NCBI RefSeq assembly: GCF_003462685.1
Contig: NZ_QRVE01000005.1
Coordinates: 58,984-122,983 of the forward strand
Direction: 5' to 3'
Source of the DNA: Collinsella sp. AF23-4AC
GTDB lineage: Bacteria > Actinomycetota > Coriobacteriia > Coriobacteriales > Coriobacteriaceae
Length of the DNA stretch: 64,000 nucleotides
In this document: piece by piece, positions 1 to 7,945 of the stretch
Numbering within the stretch: position 1 is the first letter of the stretch
Layout of the letters: each line of letters begins with the position of its first letter
Program-made: the position numbers and the translations under genes
The notes under the pieces: model-generated
The model's database searches: none
What the model was told of the DNA's origin: nothing
The model's input: only the letters and a program-made list of their open reading frames with translations

Positions 1-861
1 GAGGAATATCCGGCGACGTTTACCTATATGGGGGCCGAACCGCTGCCCGGCAAGCCCAATGGTCGTCGCCCTGCAGTGATCATCTGCGGCGGAGGCGCGT
101 TTACGCATATCGCTCCGCACGAGCAGGACCCGGTGGCGTTTGCCTTTTTGGATCACGGGTACCAGGCCTTTGTTCTCAACTATGTCACGAGTGGCACGGG
201 TGACGTGAGCTTTCCGCACCCCCAGGCAGATCTTGCCAAGATGGTCGCCACGGTTCGTGCGAATGCCGACGAGTGGCATGTCGATCCCAAGCGCGTGTGC
301 GTTGTGGGATTCTCGGCGGGCGGCATGATTTGCGCCTCGCTGGCAACGCAGTGGAAGACCGGTCCCTTCGCGGCACTTGCCGGGGCGCGTCCGGACGACA
401 TTCGTCCCGATGCCGTGGTGCTGGGCTATCCGTTGCTCGACCTTGCCTATGTCCGCGACATGCAGACGCGCGATCCGCGCATCGACTTGCGCGTGCCCAA
501 GACAGGTGGCAAGACGGGACGCGATTTGCTCAACGACTACCTGTCGATGGTGACCGGCGGCGAGGCGACCGACGAACACCTGGCCGACATCTGTCCCACC
601 ACGCACGTTTCGCGTCAGATGCCGCCGACCTTTGTGTGGGGCGTGTCCGATGACAAAACGGCGCCGATCGCGCAGGTCTATCCGTTTGCTCAGCGTATGG
701 CCGAGGAGGGCGTCGCTTGCGAGATGCACGTCTTTGACCAAGGCGGTCACGGCCTTTCGCTCGGCAATGCCAATACCGCGGTCGACAACGAGGACAAGCA
801 GGTGGCGGTTCGCCCTTGGATTCGCCTAGCCTTCCGCTTTTTGGAACGCCACGGGTTTTAG
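1..861 (+). CDS. Alpha/beta-hydrolase (esterase/acetyl-xylan-esterase-like), 5' truncated by window edge
   Basis: The reading frame is open from base 1. The first internal ATG (28) lies inside what looks like a conserved strand, so the true start is probably outside the window. The visible part has the oxyanion-hole region (ICGGGAF), the nucleophile elbow GFSAGG with the catalytic Ser, a late Asp (WGVSDDKTAP) and a C-terminal His (GGHGLSLG), which gives a complete Ser-Asp-His triad. This layout is usual for small esterases that deacetylate sugars or cleave short acyl esters. The substrate cannot be read from the sequence, and no signal peptide is visible in the part present. A 12-bp stem-loop begins at the stop codon. 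Confidence 0.8.
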   Translation, partial: EEYPATFTYMGAEPLPGKPNGRRPAVIICGGGAFTHIAPHEQDPVAFAFLDHGYQAFVLNYVTSGTGDVSFPHPQADLAKMVATVRANADEWHVDPKRVCVVGFSAGGMICASLATQWKTGPFAALAGARPDDIRPDAVVLGYPLLDLAYVRDMQTRDPRIDLRVPKTGGKTGRDLLNDYLSMVTGGEATDEHLADICPTTHVSRQMPPTFVWGVSDDKTAPIAQVYPFAQRMAEEGVACEMHVFDQGGHGLSLGNANTAVDNEDKQVAVRPWIRLAFRFLERHGF

Positions 862-888
862 TTACGGCGTTTTACCAAACGCCGTAAC
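861..888 (+). terminator. 12-bp stem-loop at the end of the esterase gene
   Basis: Perfect inverted repeat GTTACGGCGTTT / AAACGCCGTAAC with a 4-nt loop, starting at the last base of the stop codon. There is no T-tract after it, so it may be a weak terminator or an mRNA 3'-end stabiliser. Confidence 0.5.
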
Positions 889-901
889 CACTTGACGCTA
901 C

Positions 902-1000
902 AAGCCCGCCAGGGCGGCAATCTGCCTTTCAGCTTCGGTGACATGACCAGAAGGTCAATGTCACCTCGCTTCAAGGCACCTTGCTCGCTCTGGCGGGCTT
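902..1000 (+). repeat. Nested-hairpin repeat, family 2, copy 1
   Basis: The outer arms 902-912 and 990-1000 are perfect 11-bp complements. Inside are TGCCTT/AAGGCA (923-928, 973-978) and an inner hairpin 937-948/953-965 (GGTGACATGACC against GGTCAATGTCACC, one bulged A). A second copy at 21434-21533 shares the core (ATGACCA-AAGGTCAATG) and the segments CAATCTG and CCTTG..CGCTCTGG, but its outer arms are different and again self-complementary. An IS110-type element starts 7 bp after this copy. Confidence 0.75.
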
Positions 1001-1038
1001 TCGCTCATATGACCCAATCCGCTGTCAAGAGCCACAAT

Positions 1039-1074
1039 GGCCCCGCCGACCGCTTGCAATCGGTCGGCGGGGCC
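1039..1074 (-). ncRNA. Strong hairpin inside the IS end; possible part of a bridge RNA
   Basis: GGCCCCGCCGACCG (1039-1052) pairs perfectly with 1061-1074 around an 8-nt loop (CTTGCAAT). It lies in the 262-bp non-coding segment downstream of the transposase, where IS1111-type elements encode their bridge RNA. Only the hairpin is seen; the RNA assignment is inference. Confidence 0.35.
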
Positions 1075-1283
1075 TGCCGTTAACCCGTCCCGGTCCGCCC
1101 CCGGCATGTCATCGACGCCTTCGGCTCAGTCTCATATCCGCGGATACCGTTCTGTCGGCCCGCACTCCATTCCTTCGGCGGGGTTCCCCAAGTCTGTCGA
1201 GGCGCATGCGGAGGGCTCCGCGCGCACAGCGAAATAGGGGGTATCCCCGAAGGCCGCCCGGCTCGCCGGGACGGGGGCTATGT

Positions 1284-2405
1284 CTATTCCGCGCCCTCCC
1301 GGCACATCATGCCGAGGGCCCAGAGCCACCTCACGAGCTCGGCCGCGGTGGCCGCGTTGGCCTTCGCCGCGGGCATGCCGCGGGCGAGCATCTCCTCGCG
1401 CCGCCGCAGGAGCCGCTCGGACCCCTTCCTCCCGTGCATCCTTATCTCGAGGGGCACGCCCGTGTCCCTCGGCATGAGCTTCGGCTGGTGCCGTGCCGCG
1501 GCGTAGCACCATGAGCCCTCAACGGCCAGCTTCCTCACGAGCGCGTTGCCCGCACCGCTGATGCCTCCGAGCCGCACGGAGTCGCCACTCGACCTCTGAC
1601 TCGGCGCGAGGCCGAAATAGGCCGTGACCTGCCTTCCGGAACGGAACCTCGTGAAGTCGCCGACCTCGGCCGAGAAGGCTGCGGCCAGCGCGAAGGCGCA
1701 GCCCTTGATCGACTGGAGGGCGGCCGCCTCCGCGGCGATCGGGCTGGCATCCACGGCTGCCCTGTACTCGGAGAGCAGGTCCGCCCGGGCCTCCGCCGCG
1801 GCCTCGACCTCGTTCCTCAGGGCGGCGAGCGCCCGAACCCCGCCATCGTCCTCAGGCCTGACCTTGTCGAGCCACCTCAGGAAGTCGTAGGTCCAGTACT
1901 TCCTCGGGTTGCCGGCGGGCGTGGTGCCGCCGTAGACGAACCCCCGCCTTGCGAGGAAGGCGAGCAGCCGCTGCTTGGCGGTCGCCAGGCGCGCGGTCGC
2001 CCCGTCGTAGGCGCCGGCGAGGTCCCTGATGCCCTCGACCTCGGGGGAGGGGACCCATACGGGGGAGATGTCGTGGGCGAGTATCGCCTTGGCCATCCTG
2101 GCGGCGTCGTTCCTGTCGTTCTTGGAGGCCGAGTCGGCGGCCGACCTGGGGATCTTCGAGACCGCGGCGACGACGCACTCGACGCCGAGCCCGGCGAGCT
2201 CCCTTTGCGGGGCGAAGCCGGGGTAGCCGCTCTCGTAGGCCGCGAGCGACGGCCCGGGGAACCCATCCATCCACCCGGCGATCTCGCCCCAGGGGTTGCC
2301 GGGGAACCTCCTCGTCACGGCCTCGCCGGTGTCCGCGTCGAGGGCGCAGACGGTGGTCGACCTCAGGTGGACGTCCATCCCGAACGCGGTAGAATGCTTT
2401 GGCAT
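1284..2405 (-). CDS. IS110/IS1111-family transposase (DEDD recombinase)
   Basis: 373 aa, an ordinary length for the family. The N-terminal RuvC-like domain shows the acidic residues D11 (GMDVH), E58 (AAYESG), D97 and D100 (KNDRNDAARMA). The C-terminal Transposase_20 domain begins near the SIKGCAFALAAAF helix and continues through FRSGRQVTAYFGLAPS and SSGDSVRLGG..GNALVRKL, the region of the catalytic serine. The enzyme would cut and join DNA under guidance of an RNA from the element's non-coding end. The frame is intact, so the element may be active. The start at 2405 fits the family's usual short lead before the first Asp. Confidence 0.9.
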   Translation of the reverse strand: MPKHSTAFGMDVHLRSTTVCALDADTGEAVTRRFPGNPWGEIAGWMDGFPGPSLAAYESGYPGFAPQRELAGLGVECVVAAVSKIPRSAADSASKNDRNDAARMAKAILAHDISPVWVPSPEVEGIRDLAGAYDGATARLATAKQRLLAFLARRGFVYGGTTPAGNPRKYWTYDFLRWLDKVRPEDDGGVRALAALRNEVEAAAEARADLLSEYRAAVDASPIAAEAAALQSIKGCAFALAAAFSAEVGDFTRFRSGRQVTAYFGLAPSQRSSGDSVRLGGISGAGNALVRKLAVEGSWCYAAARHQPKLMPRDTGVPLEIRMHGRKGSERLLRRREEMLARGMPAAKANAATAAELVRWLWALGMMCREGAE

Positions 2406-2529
2406 GGGAGCCTCCCAACCTCGTTGCGGCGCGGCTGCGCCTATGGCACTTCAACATCATTGTCGCAGCCCCGACCCGCGGTCACGAGCGGGGGCTCCTG
2501 TCTTTTTAGTGCCCTCGGATTGGGTCATA

Positions 2530-2609
2530 GTGTCTGTCCGCGCCAAAACATCGGCGTTGCCATGGCCCAGATGCGGCACTTGGGGACGGTCCTTGCACCG
2601 ATCTGTCGA
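2530..2609. repeat. REP-like GGGACAG-type palindromic segment between IS end and feoAB promoter
   Basis: Next to the IS end the minus strand reads GGACAGACAC (2530-2539), and 2582-2592 reads GGGGACGGTCC. The second core is flanked by CAGAT.CGG and CCGATCTG, which can pair. Similar GGGGACAG cores flanked by short complementary arms recur at 37583-37613 and 47133-47260. Confidence 0.5.
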
Positions 2610-2639
2610 TTGAACATCGTTGCACGTTCGCGCTATCAT
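2610..2639 (+). promoter_or_regulatory. Predicted promoter of feoAB
   Basis: TTGAAC (2610-2615), an 18-nt spacer and TATCAT (2634-2639). It is the best sigma-70-type match upstream of the feoAB start, about 90 bp before the GTG. Confidence 0.55.
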
Positions 2640-2643
2640 GCAT

Positions 2644-2681
2644 GGTTAAATTGGTTAGCCGTGGCAAACGGTTAGCCATGG
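2644..2681 (+). promoter_or_regulatory. Repeated GGTTAGCC boxes, candidate iron-responsive operator
   Basis: GGTTAGCCGTGG (2653-2664) and GGTTAGCCATGG (2670-2681) are near-identical direct repeats 17 bp apart. A partial third copy, GGTTAAATTGG, is at 2644-2654. They lie between the promoter and the start codon of the ferrous-iron transporter. GGTTAGCC matches the half-site GGTTAGSC of DtxR/IdeR-type iron boxes as remembered, so iron-dependent repression is inferred. Confidence 0.5.
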
Positions 2682-2728
2682 TGAACATAAATACAACGCC
2701 CTGTGGGCGCCGGGGGAGGAACACGGAC

Positions 2729-5089
2729 GTGAGGCTCGATACACTCGAGATTGGAAAGGACGCCGTCGTCGCATCGGTGACATCGGACGACCAGGCACTC
2801 CGACAGCATATTTTGGACATGGGCCTAACGCCGGGCACCGAAGTCACCATGATGAAGTACGCCCCTATGGGCGATCCGCTCGAGATTCGTCTGCGTGGCT
2901 ACGAGCTGACGCTGCGCAAGGACGATGCCGCACGCATTGAGCTCGTGGGTGTTCACGACACCGATACGGGTCCGCGCGCTAACGCCGCAATCGGCACGAC
3001 GGAGCACCCGGCCCTGGGCGAGGGGACGTATTCGCCCCGTGCTGCCAAGACGGCCGTGCCCGAGGGCGCACCGCTGCATTTTGCCCTCGCCGGCAACCAA
3101 AACTGCGGTAAGACCACGCTGTTCAACCAGCTTACGGGCTCCAACCAGCACGTCGGTAACTTTCCCGGCGTGACGGTCGACCGTAAGGACGGCACCATCC
3201 GTAACCATCCCGAGGCGAGCGTTACCGACCTGCCCGGCATTTACTCCCTGTCGCCGTACACGGGCGAGGAGATTGTCAGCCGTCAATTCATCCTTGACGA
3301 GCATCCCGACGCCATCATCGACATCATCGACGCTACTAATATTGAACGTAACCTGTACCTGACGCTGCAGCTTATGGAGCTCGACCGCCCCATGGTCATC
3401 GCGCTCAACATGATGGACGAAGTGACGGCCAACGGCGGCGCCGTGGACGTCAACCTGCTCGAGAGCCTGTTGGGCGTGCCTGTTGTCCCCATTAGCGCTG
3501 CCCGCAACGAGGGTATCGGCGAGTTGGTGGATCATGCCTTGCACGTGGCGCGGTTCCGCGAGCGCCCCGGTCGCCTGGACTTTTGCGCGCCCGACGGTCC
3601 GGACGGCGGTGCGCTGCATCGCTGCATCCACGGTATTGCTAACCTGATCGAGGACCATGCCGTGACGGCGCACATTCCGGTGCGTTTTGCGGCGACCAAG
3701 CTGGTTGAAGGCGACGAGCTGGTGACCGAGGCGCTTCACCTGGATCGTAACGAGCTCGACGCTATCGAGCACATCATTACCCAGATGGAGGGCGAGGCCG
3801 GCACCGACCGCCTGTCCGCGCTGGCCGATATGCGCTTTAGCTTTATCGGCGACGTGTGCGGGCGCTGCGTCGTCAAGCCGCACGAAAGCCGCGAGCACGT
3901 GCGCTCCGTCAAGATTGACCGCATCCTGACAGGTCGTTACACAGCCATTCCGGCGTTTCTGGTGATCATGGGCCTCGTCTTTTGGCTGACGTTTGGCGTG
4001 ATCGGCGCGGCGTTGCAGGGACTCATGGAGGACGGCATCGCGGTCATCATCGCCTCGGCCGATGCGGGCCTCAAGGCGTTCGGTACCAACGACGTGGTGC
4101 GCTCGCTGGCTGTCGACGGCGTGCTTACGGGTGTGGGCAGCGTGCTGACCTTTCTGCCGATTATCGTCGTGCTCTTCTTGTTCCTCTCCATTCTGGAAGA
4201 CTCCGGCTACATGGCACGCGTGGCCTTTGTCATGGATAAGGTGCTGCGTCGCTTTGGCCTGTCGGGCCGCAGCTTTGTGCCCATGCTCGTCGGTTTTGGC
4301 TGCACCGTGCCGGCCATCATGTCGACGCGCACGCTGCCGTCCGAGCACGACCGCAAGATGACCGTCATGCTCACGCCGTTTATGAGCTGCTCGGCCAAGC
4401 TGCCGGTTTACGGCTTGCTGTGCGGAGCATTCTTCCCGCAGGCGACGGTCCCCGCCATGGTCTCGCTCTATCTGATCGGTATCGTGGTCGGCTGCATTGC
4501 CGCCCTGGTGCTCAACCGCACGGCATTTAAGGGCGACCCGGTGCCGTTTATCATGGAGCTCCCCAATTACCGCCTGCCGAGCGTCAAGACGACGGTGATG
4601 CTGGCATGGGATAAGGCCAAGGACTTCATCACCAAGGCCTTTACCATCATCTTTGCCGCCACCGTGGTCATCTGGTTCCTCCAGACGTTTGACATCCGCT
4701 TTAATGTGGTCGCCGATCAGTCGCAGAGTCTACTTGCCGGTCTGGGTAGCATCATCGCGCCGGCGTTGGCGCCGCTTGGCTTTGGCGACTGGCGTGCATC
4801 CACGGCGCTCGTCACCGGACTTATCGCCAAGGAGAGCGTCATCTCGACCCTCACCGTGCTTTTGGATGCAACGTCACCCGCGGCGCTGTCGACCATGTTT
4901 TCGCCGTTTACCGCCTACGTGTTCTTGGTCTTTACGCTGCTGTACCCGCCCTGCGTGGCGGCAATCGGTGCCGTCAAGAGCGAGTTGGGCGCGCGCTATG
5001 CCGTTGCCGTGTTCGCGTTTCAGGTGATGGTCGCCTGGATTGTGGCGTTTGTCGTGCATTCGGCGGGCATATTGCTGGGGTTGGCTTAG
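2729..5089 (+). CDS. feoB: FeoA-FeoB fusion, ferrous iron transporter
   Basis: 786 aa from a GTG preceded by GGGGGAGGA; upstream in-frame starts lack a good ribosome site. Residues 1-75 form an FeoA-type SH3-like domain (LRQHILDMGLTPGTEV...YELTLRKDDAARI). From about residue 118 comes the FeoB G domain: G1 GNQNCGKTT, G2 region GNFPGVTV, G3 DLPG, G4 NMMDE, G5 SAARNEG, then a helical GDI-like segment. From about residue 405 the membrane part includes the gate motifs (SGYMARVAF, GFGCTVPAIMSTR, FMSCSAKLPVYGL). It imports Fe2+ across the cytoplasmic membrane under low-oxygen conditions. FeoA and FeoB are usually separate proteins. Predicted iron boxes lie just upstream. Confidence 0.95.
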   Translation: MRLDTLEIGKDAVVASVTSDDQALRQHILDMGLTPGTEVTMMKYAPMGDPLEIRLRGYELTLRKDDAARIELVGVHDTDTGPRANAAIGTTEHPALGEGTYSPRAAKTAVPEGAPLHFALAGNQNCGKTTLFNQLTGSNQHVGNFPGVTVDRKDGTIRNHPEASVTDLPGIYSLSPYTGEEIVSRQFILDEHPDAIIDIIDATNIERNLYLTLQLMELDRPMVIALNMMDEVTANGGAVDVNLLESLLGVPVVPISAARNEGIGELVDHALHVARFRERPGRLDFCAPDGPDGGALHRCIHGIANLIEDHAVTAHIPVRFAATKLVEGDELVTEALHLDRNELDAIEHIITQMEGEAGTDRLSALADMRFSFIGDVCGRCVVKPHESREHVRSVKIDRILTGRYTAIPAFLVIMGLVFWLTFGVIGAALQGLMEDGIAVIIASADAGLKAFGTNDVVRSLAVDGVLTGVGSVLTFLPIIVVLFLFLSILEDSGYMARVAFVMDKVLRRFGLSGRSFVPMLVGFGCTVPAIMSTRTLPSEHDRKMTVMLTPFMSCSAKLPVYGLLCGAFFPQATVPAMVSLYLIGIVVGCIAALVLNRTAFKGDPVPFIMELPNYRLPSVKTTVMLAWDKAKDFITKAFTIIFAATVVIWFLQTFDIRFNVVADQSQSLLAGLGSIIAPALAPLGFGDWRASTALVTGLIAKESVISTLTVLLDATSPAALSTMFSPFTAYVFLVFTLLYPPCVAAIGAVKSELGARYAVAVFAFQVMVAWIVAFVVHSAGILLGLA

Positions 5090-5133
5090 CTATTTATTGA
5101 CGGCGCAACCTCTGTGTATTGAGTTGTTGATTG

Positions 5134-5167
5134 CGGCCCCGCATCTGTACTGACGGATGCGGGGCCG
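5134..5167 (+). terminator. Terminator-like hairpin after feoAB
   Basis: Perfect 12-bp stem CGGCCCCGCATC (5134-5145) / GATGCGGGGCCG (5156-5167) with a 10-nt loop and only a short T-containing tail. It overlaps the promoter of the next gene. Confidence 0.6.
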
Positions 5168-5179
5168 TTGCTATATAAT
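5150..5179 (+). promoter_or_regulatory. Promoter of the MFS gene, embedded in the feoAB terminator hairpin
   Basis: CTGACG (5150-5155), an 18-nt spacer and a perfect TATAAT (5174-5179). The -35 element sits in the hairpin loop and the right arm of the hairpin forms most of the spacer. Confidence 0.65.
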
Positions 5180-5215
5180 CGCCCACCGCCCAAGACAATC
5201 GGAGAGGTTTCCTAC

Positions 5216-6412
5216 ATGACTCAGGCAAGACAAGATGGCATCTCGCTCAAGCAGTGGCTCCCGCTTATCGGGCTCGCCTGCTGCGCGTTCGTGTTCAACA
5301 CATCGGAGTTCATGCCCATCGGCCTTCTGACTGATATTGCCGTATCGTTCTCGCTCACCGAGGCCCAGGCAGGCATCATGATTTCGGTCTACGCCTGGGG
5401 CGTCATGCTGCTGTCGCTGCCGCTTATGGTGTTTGCCTCGCGCTTTGAGTTCAAGCGTATGCTGCTCGGCGTGCTCGCAGTGTTCTCTCTGGGTCAGTTC
5501 CTGTCCGCCGTGGCGCCCACCTATCCTATTTTAGTCTGTGCACGCCTGGTGGTCGCTTGCGCACATGCCGTGTTCTGGTCGGTCGCCTCGATTATGGCCT
5601 CGCGCCTGGTCGACACCCGTCACGGGGCGCTCGCCATCAGCATGATCGCCACGGGCTCGTCCATCGCGCAGATCTTTGGCCTGCCGATCGGCCGCGCCAT
5701 CGGGCTGGCTGTGGGCTGGCGCATGACATTCGCTGTGGTCGGGGCCTTCTCTGCCGCCGCGGTGGTGTACCAGGCAGCGGTGTTCCCGGCCATGCCGGCG
5801 GGTGAGCGCTTTGCCGTTAAACAGCTGCCCGAGCTGCTCAAGAACCCGTTCCTCATCGCGCTCTACGCGGTCACGGTTTTTATGGCGACCGGCTATTACA
5901 CAGGCTACAGCTATATCGAGCCCTTCCTGGCGCAGGTCGCGCACGTCGATGCGGGCGCCATTACCATGACGCTGACGGCGTTTGGCTGCTCCGGTCTGGT
6001 GGGCAGCTGGCTGTTTGGCCGCCTGTTCGACGGGCATCGCTTCCCGTTTTTGGCTATCACGCTCTCCGGCGTGCCAGCGGCCCTGCTGCTCATAGGTTCG
6101 GCCGCATCGTCGCTCGCAGCAGTGCTTGCCGTCTGCGTGCTGTGGGGCTGCTGCGCCACGGCCTTTAACGTGGCATTTCAGGCCGATCTTATCAAGTACA
6201 CGCCCGCGGATTCGTCGGCTGTCGCCATGTCGATCTTCTCGGGCCTGTTTAATCTGGGTATCGGCACGGGCACCGCGATCGGCGGCGCCGTGGTTTCGGG
6301 CCCCGGTATCGCCTGGATCGGCTTCGCGGGCGGGGCGATCGCCGTCGTGGGCGTCATCCTCGCCATCACGGTGATGTTCCCGGCCATCCGTCGCGCCAAG
6401 CCCGTCGCCTAA
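5216..6412 (+). CDS. MFS transporter, SotB/AraJ-like sugar or drug efflux permease
   Basis: 398 aa. The ATG at 5216 follows GGAGAGG at a suitable distance. About 12 hydrophobic segments are visible in two halves. The first helix contains FNTSEFMPIGLLTDIA, characteristic of the SotB/YdhP/AraJ branch of DHA1-type exporters, and a loop Arg/Lys pair (FEFKRM) follows helix 2. The family exports sugars, nucleosides or drugs by proton antiport across the cytoplasmic membrane; the substrate here is unknown. It appears to be a single-gene unit, between its own promoter and a long downstream hairpin. Confidence 0.85.
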   Translation: MTQARQDGISLKQWLPLIGLACCAFVFNTSEFMPIGLLTDIAVSFSLTEAQAGIMISVYAWGVMLLSLPLMVFASRFEFKRMLLGVLAVFSLGQFLSAVAPTYPILVCARLVVACAHAVFWSVASIMASRLVDTRHGALAISMIATGSSIAQIFGLPIGRAIGLAVGWRMTFAVVGAFSAAAVVYQAAVFPAMPAGERFAVKQLPELLKNPFLIALYAVTVFMATGYYTGYSYIEPFLAQVAHVDAGAITMTLTAFGCSGLVGSWLFGRLFDGHRFPFLAITLSGVPAALLLIGSAASSLAAVLAVCVLWGCCATAFNVAFQADLIKYTPADSSAVAMSIFSGLFNLGIGTGTAIGGAVVSGPGIAWIGFAGGAIAVVGVILAITVMFPAIRRAKPVA

Positions 6413-6427
6413 TCACCTTTCCTCATC

Positions 6428-6494
6428 AGTTGCGGTGGAATAGTTCCTGTTTAAGGCTTCTGAAGGCCCAAGCAGGAACTATTCCACCGCAACT
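6428..6494 (+). terminator. 22-bp perfect inverted repeat, terminator or nested-hairpin repeat
   Basis: Arms 6428-6449 and 6473-6494 are perfect complements; the 23-nt loop contains a smaller palindrome, CTTCTGAAG. TTATTTT follows, so it can end transcription of the MFS gene. The long unique arms around a small palindromic core match the build of the other nested repeats in the window. Confidence 0.7.
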
Positions 6495-6565
6495 TATTTT
6501 GGGGAAGAGGATGCAAGCCGGGCATACAATGGATGTCGTTGTGTTGAGCTTACCGGGAGGCTGCT

Positions 6566-7942
6566 ATGTGGGCATACGAGACGACGTTCTATCAAATCTA
6601 TCCGCTGGGCTTTTGTGGAGCTCCGCGCGAAAACGCCGCGCCCGTTGCCGAGGATGAGCTTGCCCAGGCTGCCAACGACGCGCCCAACCCCGATGCCCCC
6701 ATTATGAAAATCGCCCAATGGGCCGACTACCTGCAGGAACTCGGTATTGGCGCTGTGCTCATCAACCCACCGCTCGAGTCCGATAGCCATGGCTACGACA
6801 CGCGCAGCCTGCGCCACATCGACCGTCGCCTGGGTGGGGACGCCGACTTTGCCGCCGTGTGCGAGACGCTGCATGCCCACGGCATCCGCGTGGTGCTCGA
6901 CGCCGTCTTCAACCACGTCGGTCGCGGCTTTTGGGCCTTCCGCGATGTGCAGGAGCGCAAGTGGGACTCGCCCTACAAGGACTGGTTCCACATCAGCTTT
7001 GACGGCGACTCGTGCTACGGCGACGGCTTTTGGTACGAGGGCTGGGAAGGCCATTTTGAGCTCGTGAAGCTTAACCTGCAAAACCCCGCCGTGGTCGATT
7101 ACCTGCTCGAGTCCGTGCGCCGTTGGGCCGAGGTCTTTGGCGTCGACGGCCTGCGCCTGGACGTCGCCTATATGCTCGACCGCGACTTTATGCGCCGCCT
7201 GCACGCCTTTGCCCGTGAGCTCAAACCCGATTTTGTGCTGATCGGCGAGACGCTCCACGGCGACTACAACCAGATCGTCAACGACGAGATGCTCGACTCC
7301 TGCACCAACTACGAGTGTTACAAGGGACTGTACTCCAGCTTTAACTCAGTCAACATGTTCGAGATCGCCCACTCGCTGCACCGTCAGTTTGGCGGCGACC
7401 CGTGGTGCATCTACCGCGGCAAGCACCTGCTGTCGTTTGTCGACAACCACGACGTGCCGCGCCTGGCGAGCATCCTCACCGACAAGTCGTGCCTGCGTCC
7501 CGCCTATGGCATGCTCTTTGGCATGCCGGGCATCCCGTGCATCTACTATGGCAGCGAGTGGGGAATTGCTGGCGAAAAGGGCGGCCCCGATGGCGACTGG
7601 GCGCTGCGCCCTGCGCTCGATGAGCCTGCGCCCAACGAGCTGACGGCGTTCATCACACAGCTTACGCACCTGCGCTCGGCCGACGACGCGGCGGCCCGTG
7701 CCCTCAACTACGGTGCGTATCGCAACGTGATGATTCAGAACAAACAGCTGCTGTTCGAGCGCGCCTGCGACGACGCGACGGTGCTCGTGGCAGTCAATGC
7801 CGTGAACGAGCCTTATACCTTTGGAGCCGGCGAACTCAACGGTTCCTTCGTCGACCTACTTGCCGACGATGCACCCACGGTCGAGCTGACGGGTGCGCTT
7901 GAACTTGCGCCCTACGAGGTGCGCTATCTGTTGAGGGCCTAG
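6566..7942 (+). CDS. GH13 alpha-amylase-family enzyme (cyclomaltodextrinase/alpha-glucosidase-like)
   Basis: 458 aa. The ATG at 6566 follows GGGAGG. All GH13 regions are present: region I DAVFNH (about residue 112), region II GLRLDVAY with the nucleophile Asp (about 199), region III LIGETLH with the acid/base Glu (about 227), and region IV FVDNHD with the transition-state Asp (about 294). A short C-terminal beta domain ends the protein. There is no signal peptide, so it acts in the cytoplasm on imported maltodextrin-like oligosaccharides. It is shorter than typical cyclomaltodextrinases (about 580 aa) and lacks the N-terminal dimerisation domain. The next gene follows after 3 nt and is probably co-transcribed. 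Confidence 0.85.
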   Translation: MWAYETTFYQIYPLGFCGAPRENAAPVAEDELAQAANDAPNPDAPIMKIAQWADYLQELGIGAVLINPPLESDSHGYDTRSLRHIDRRLGGDADFAAVCETLHAHGIRVVLDAVFNHVGRGFWAFRDVQERKWDSPYKDWFHISFDGDSCYGDGFWYEGWEGHFELVKLNLQNPAVVDYLLESVRRWAEVFGVDGLRLDVAYMLDRDFMRRLHAFARELKPDFVLIGETLHGDYNQIVNDEMLDSCTNYECYKGLYSSFNSVNMFEIAHSLHRQFGGDPWCIYRGKHLLSFVDNHDVPRLASILTDKSCLRPAYGMLFGMPGIPCIYYGSEWGIAGEKGGPDGDWALRPALDEPAPNELTAFITQLTHLRSADDAAARALNYGAYRNVMIQNKQLLFERACDDATVLVAVNAVNEPYTFGAGELNGSFVDLLADDAPTVELTGALELAPYEVRYLLRA

Positions 7943-7945
7943 GTC

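Larger units (their letters stand above)
1008..2529 (-). mobile_element. IS110/IS1111-family insertion sequence, 1,522 bp between inverted repeats
   Basis: The ends are perfect 14-bp inverted repeats: TATGACCCAATCCG at 1008-1021 and CGGATTGGGTCATA at 2516-2529. Between them lies one intact DEDD transposase on the minus strand. Subterminal inverted repeats are the mark of the IS1111 subgroup; classical IS110 elements usually lack them. The non-coding part 3' of the transposase (1022-1283, 262 bp) is much longer than the 5' part (2406-2515), which fits a bridge RNA in the right end, as reported for IS1111 members. A 14-bp perfect hairpin (1039-1074) lies just inside the end. Exact outer boundaries and the target core cannot be fixed from one copy. 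Confidence 0.8.

Noticed and set aside
2825..4348. A 507-codon minus-strand frame opposite feoAB
   Set aside because: His/Arg/Gln-rich low-complexity translation typical of the antisense of a high-GC gene; feoAB is clearly real.
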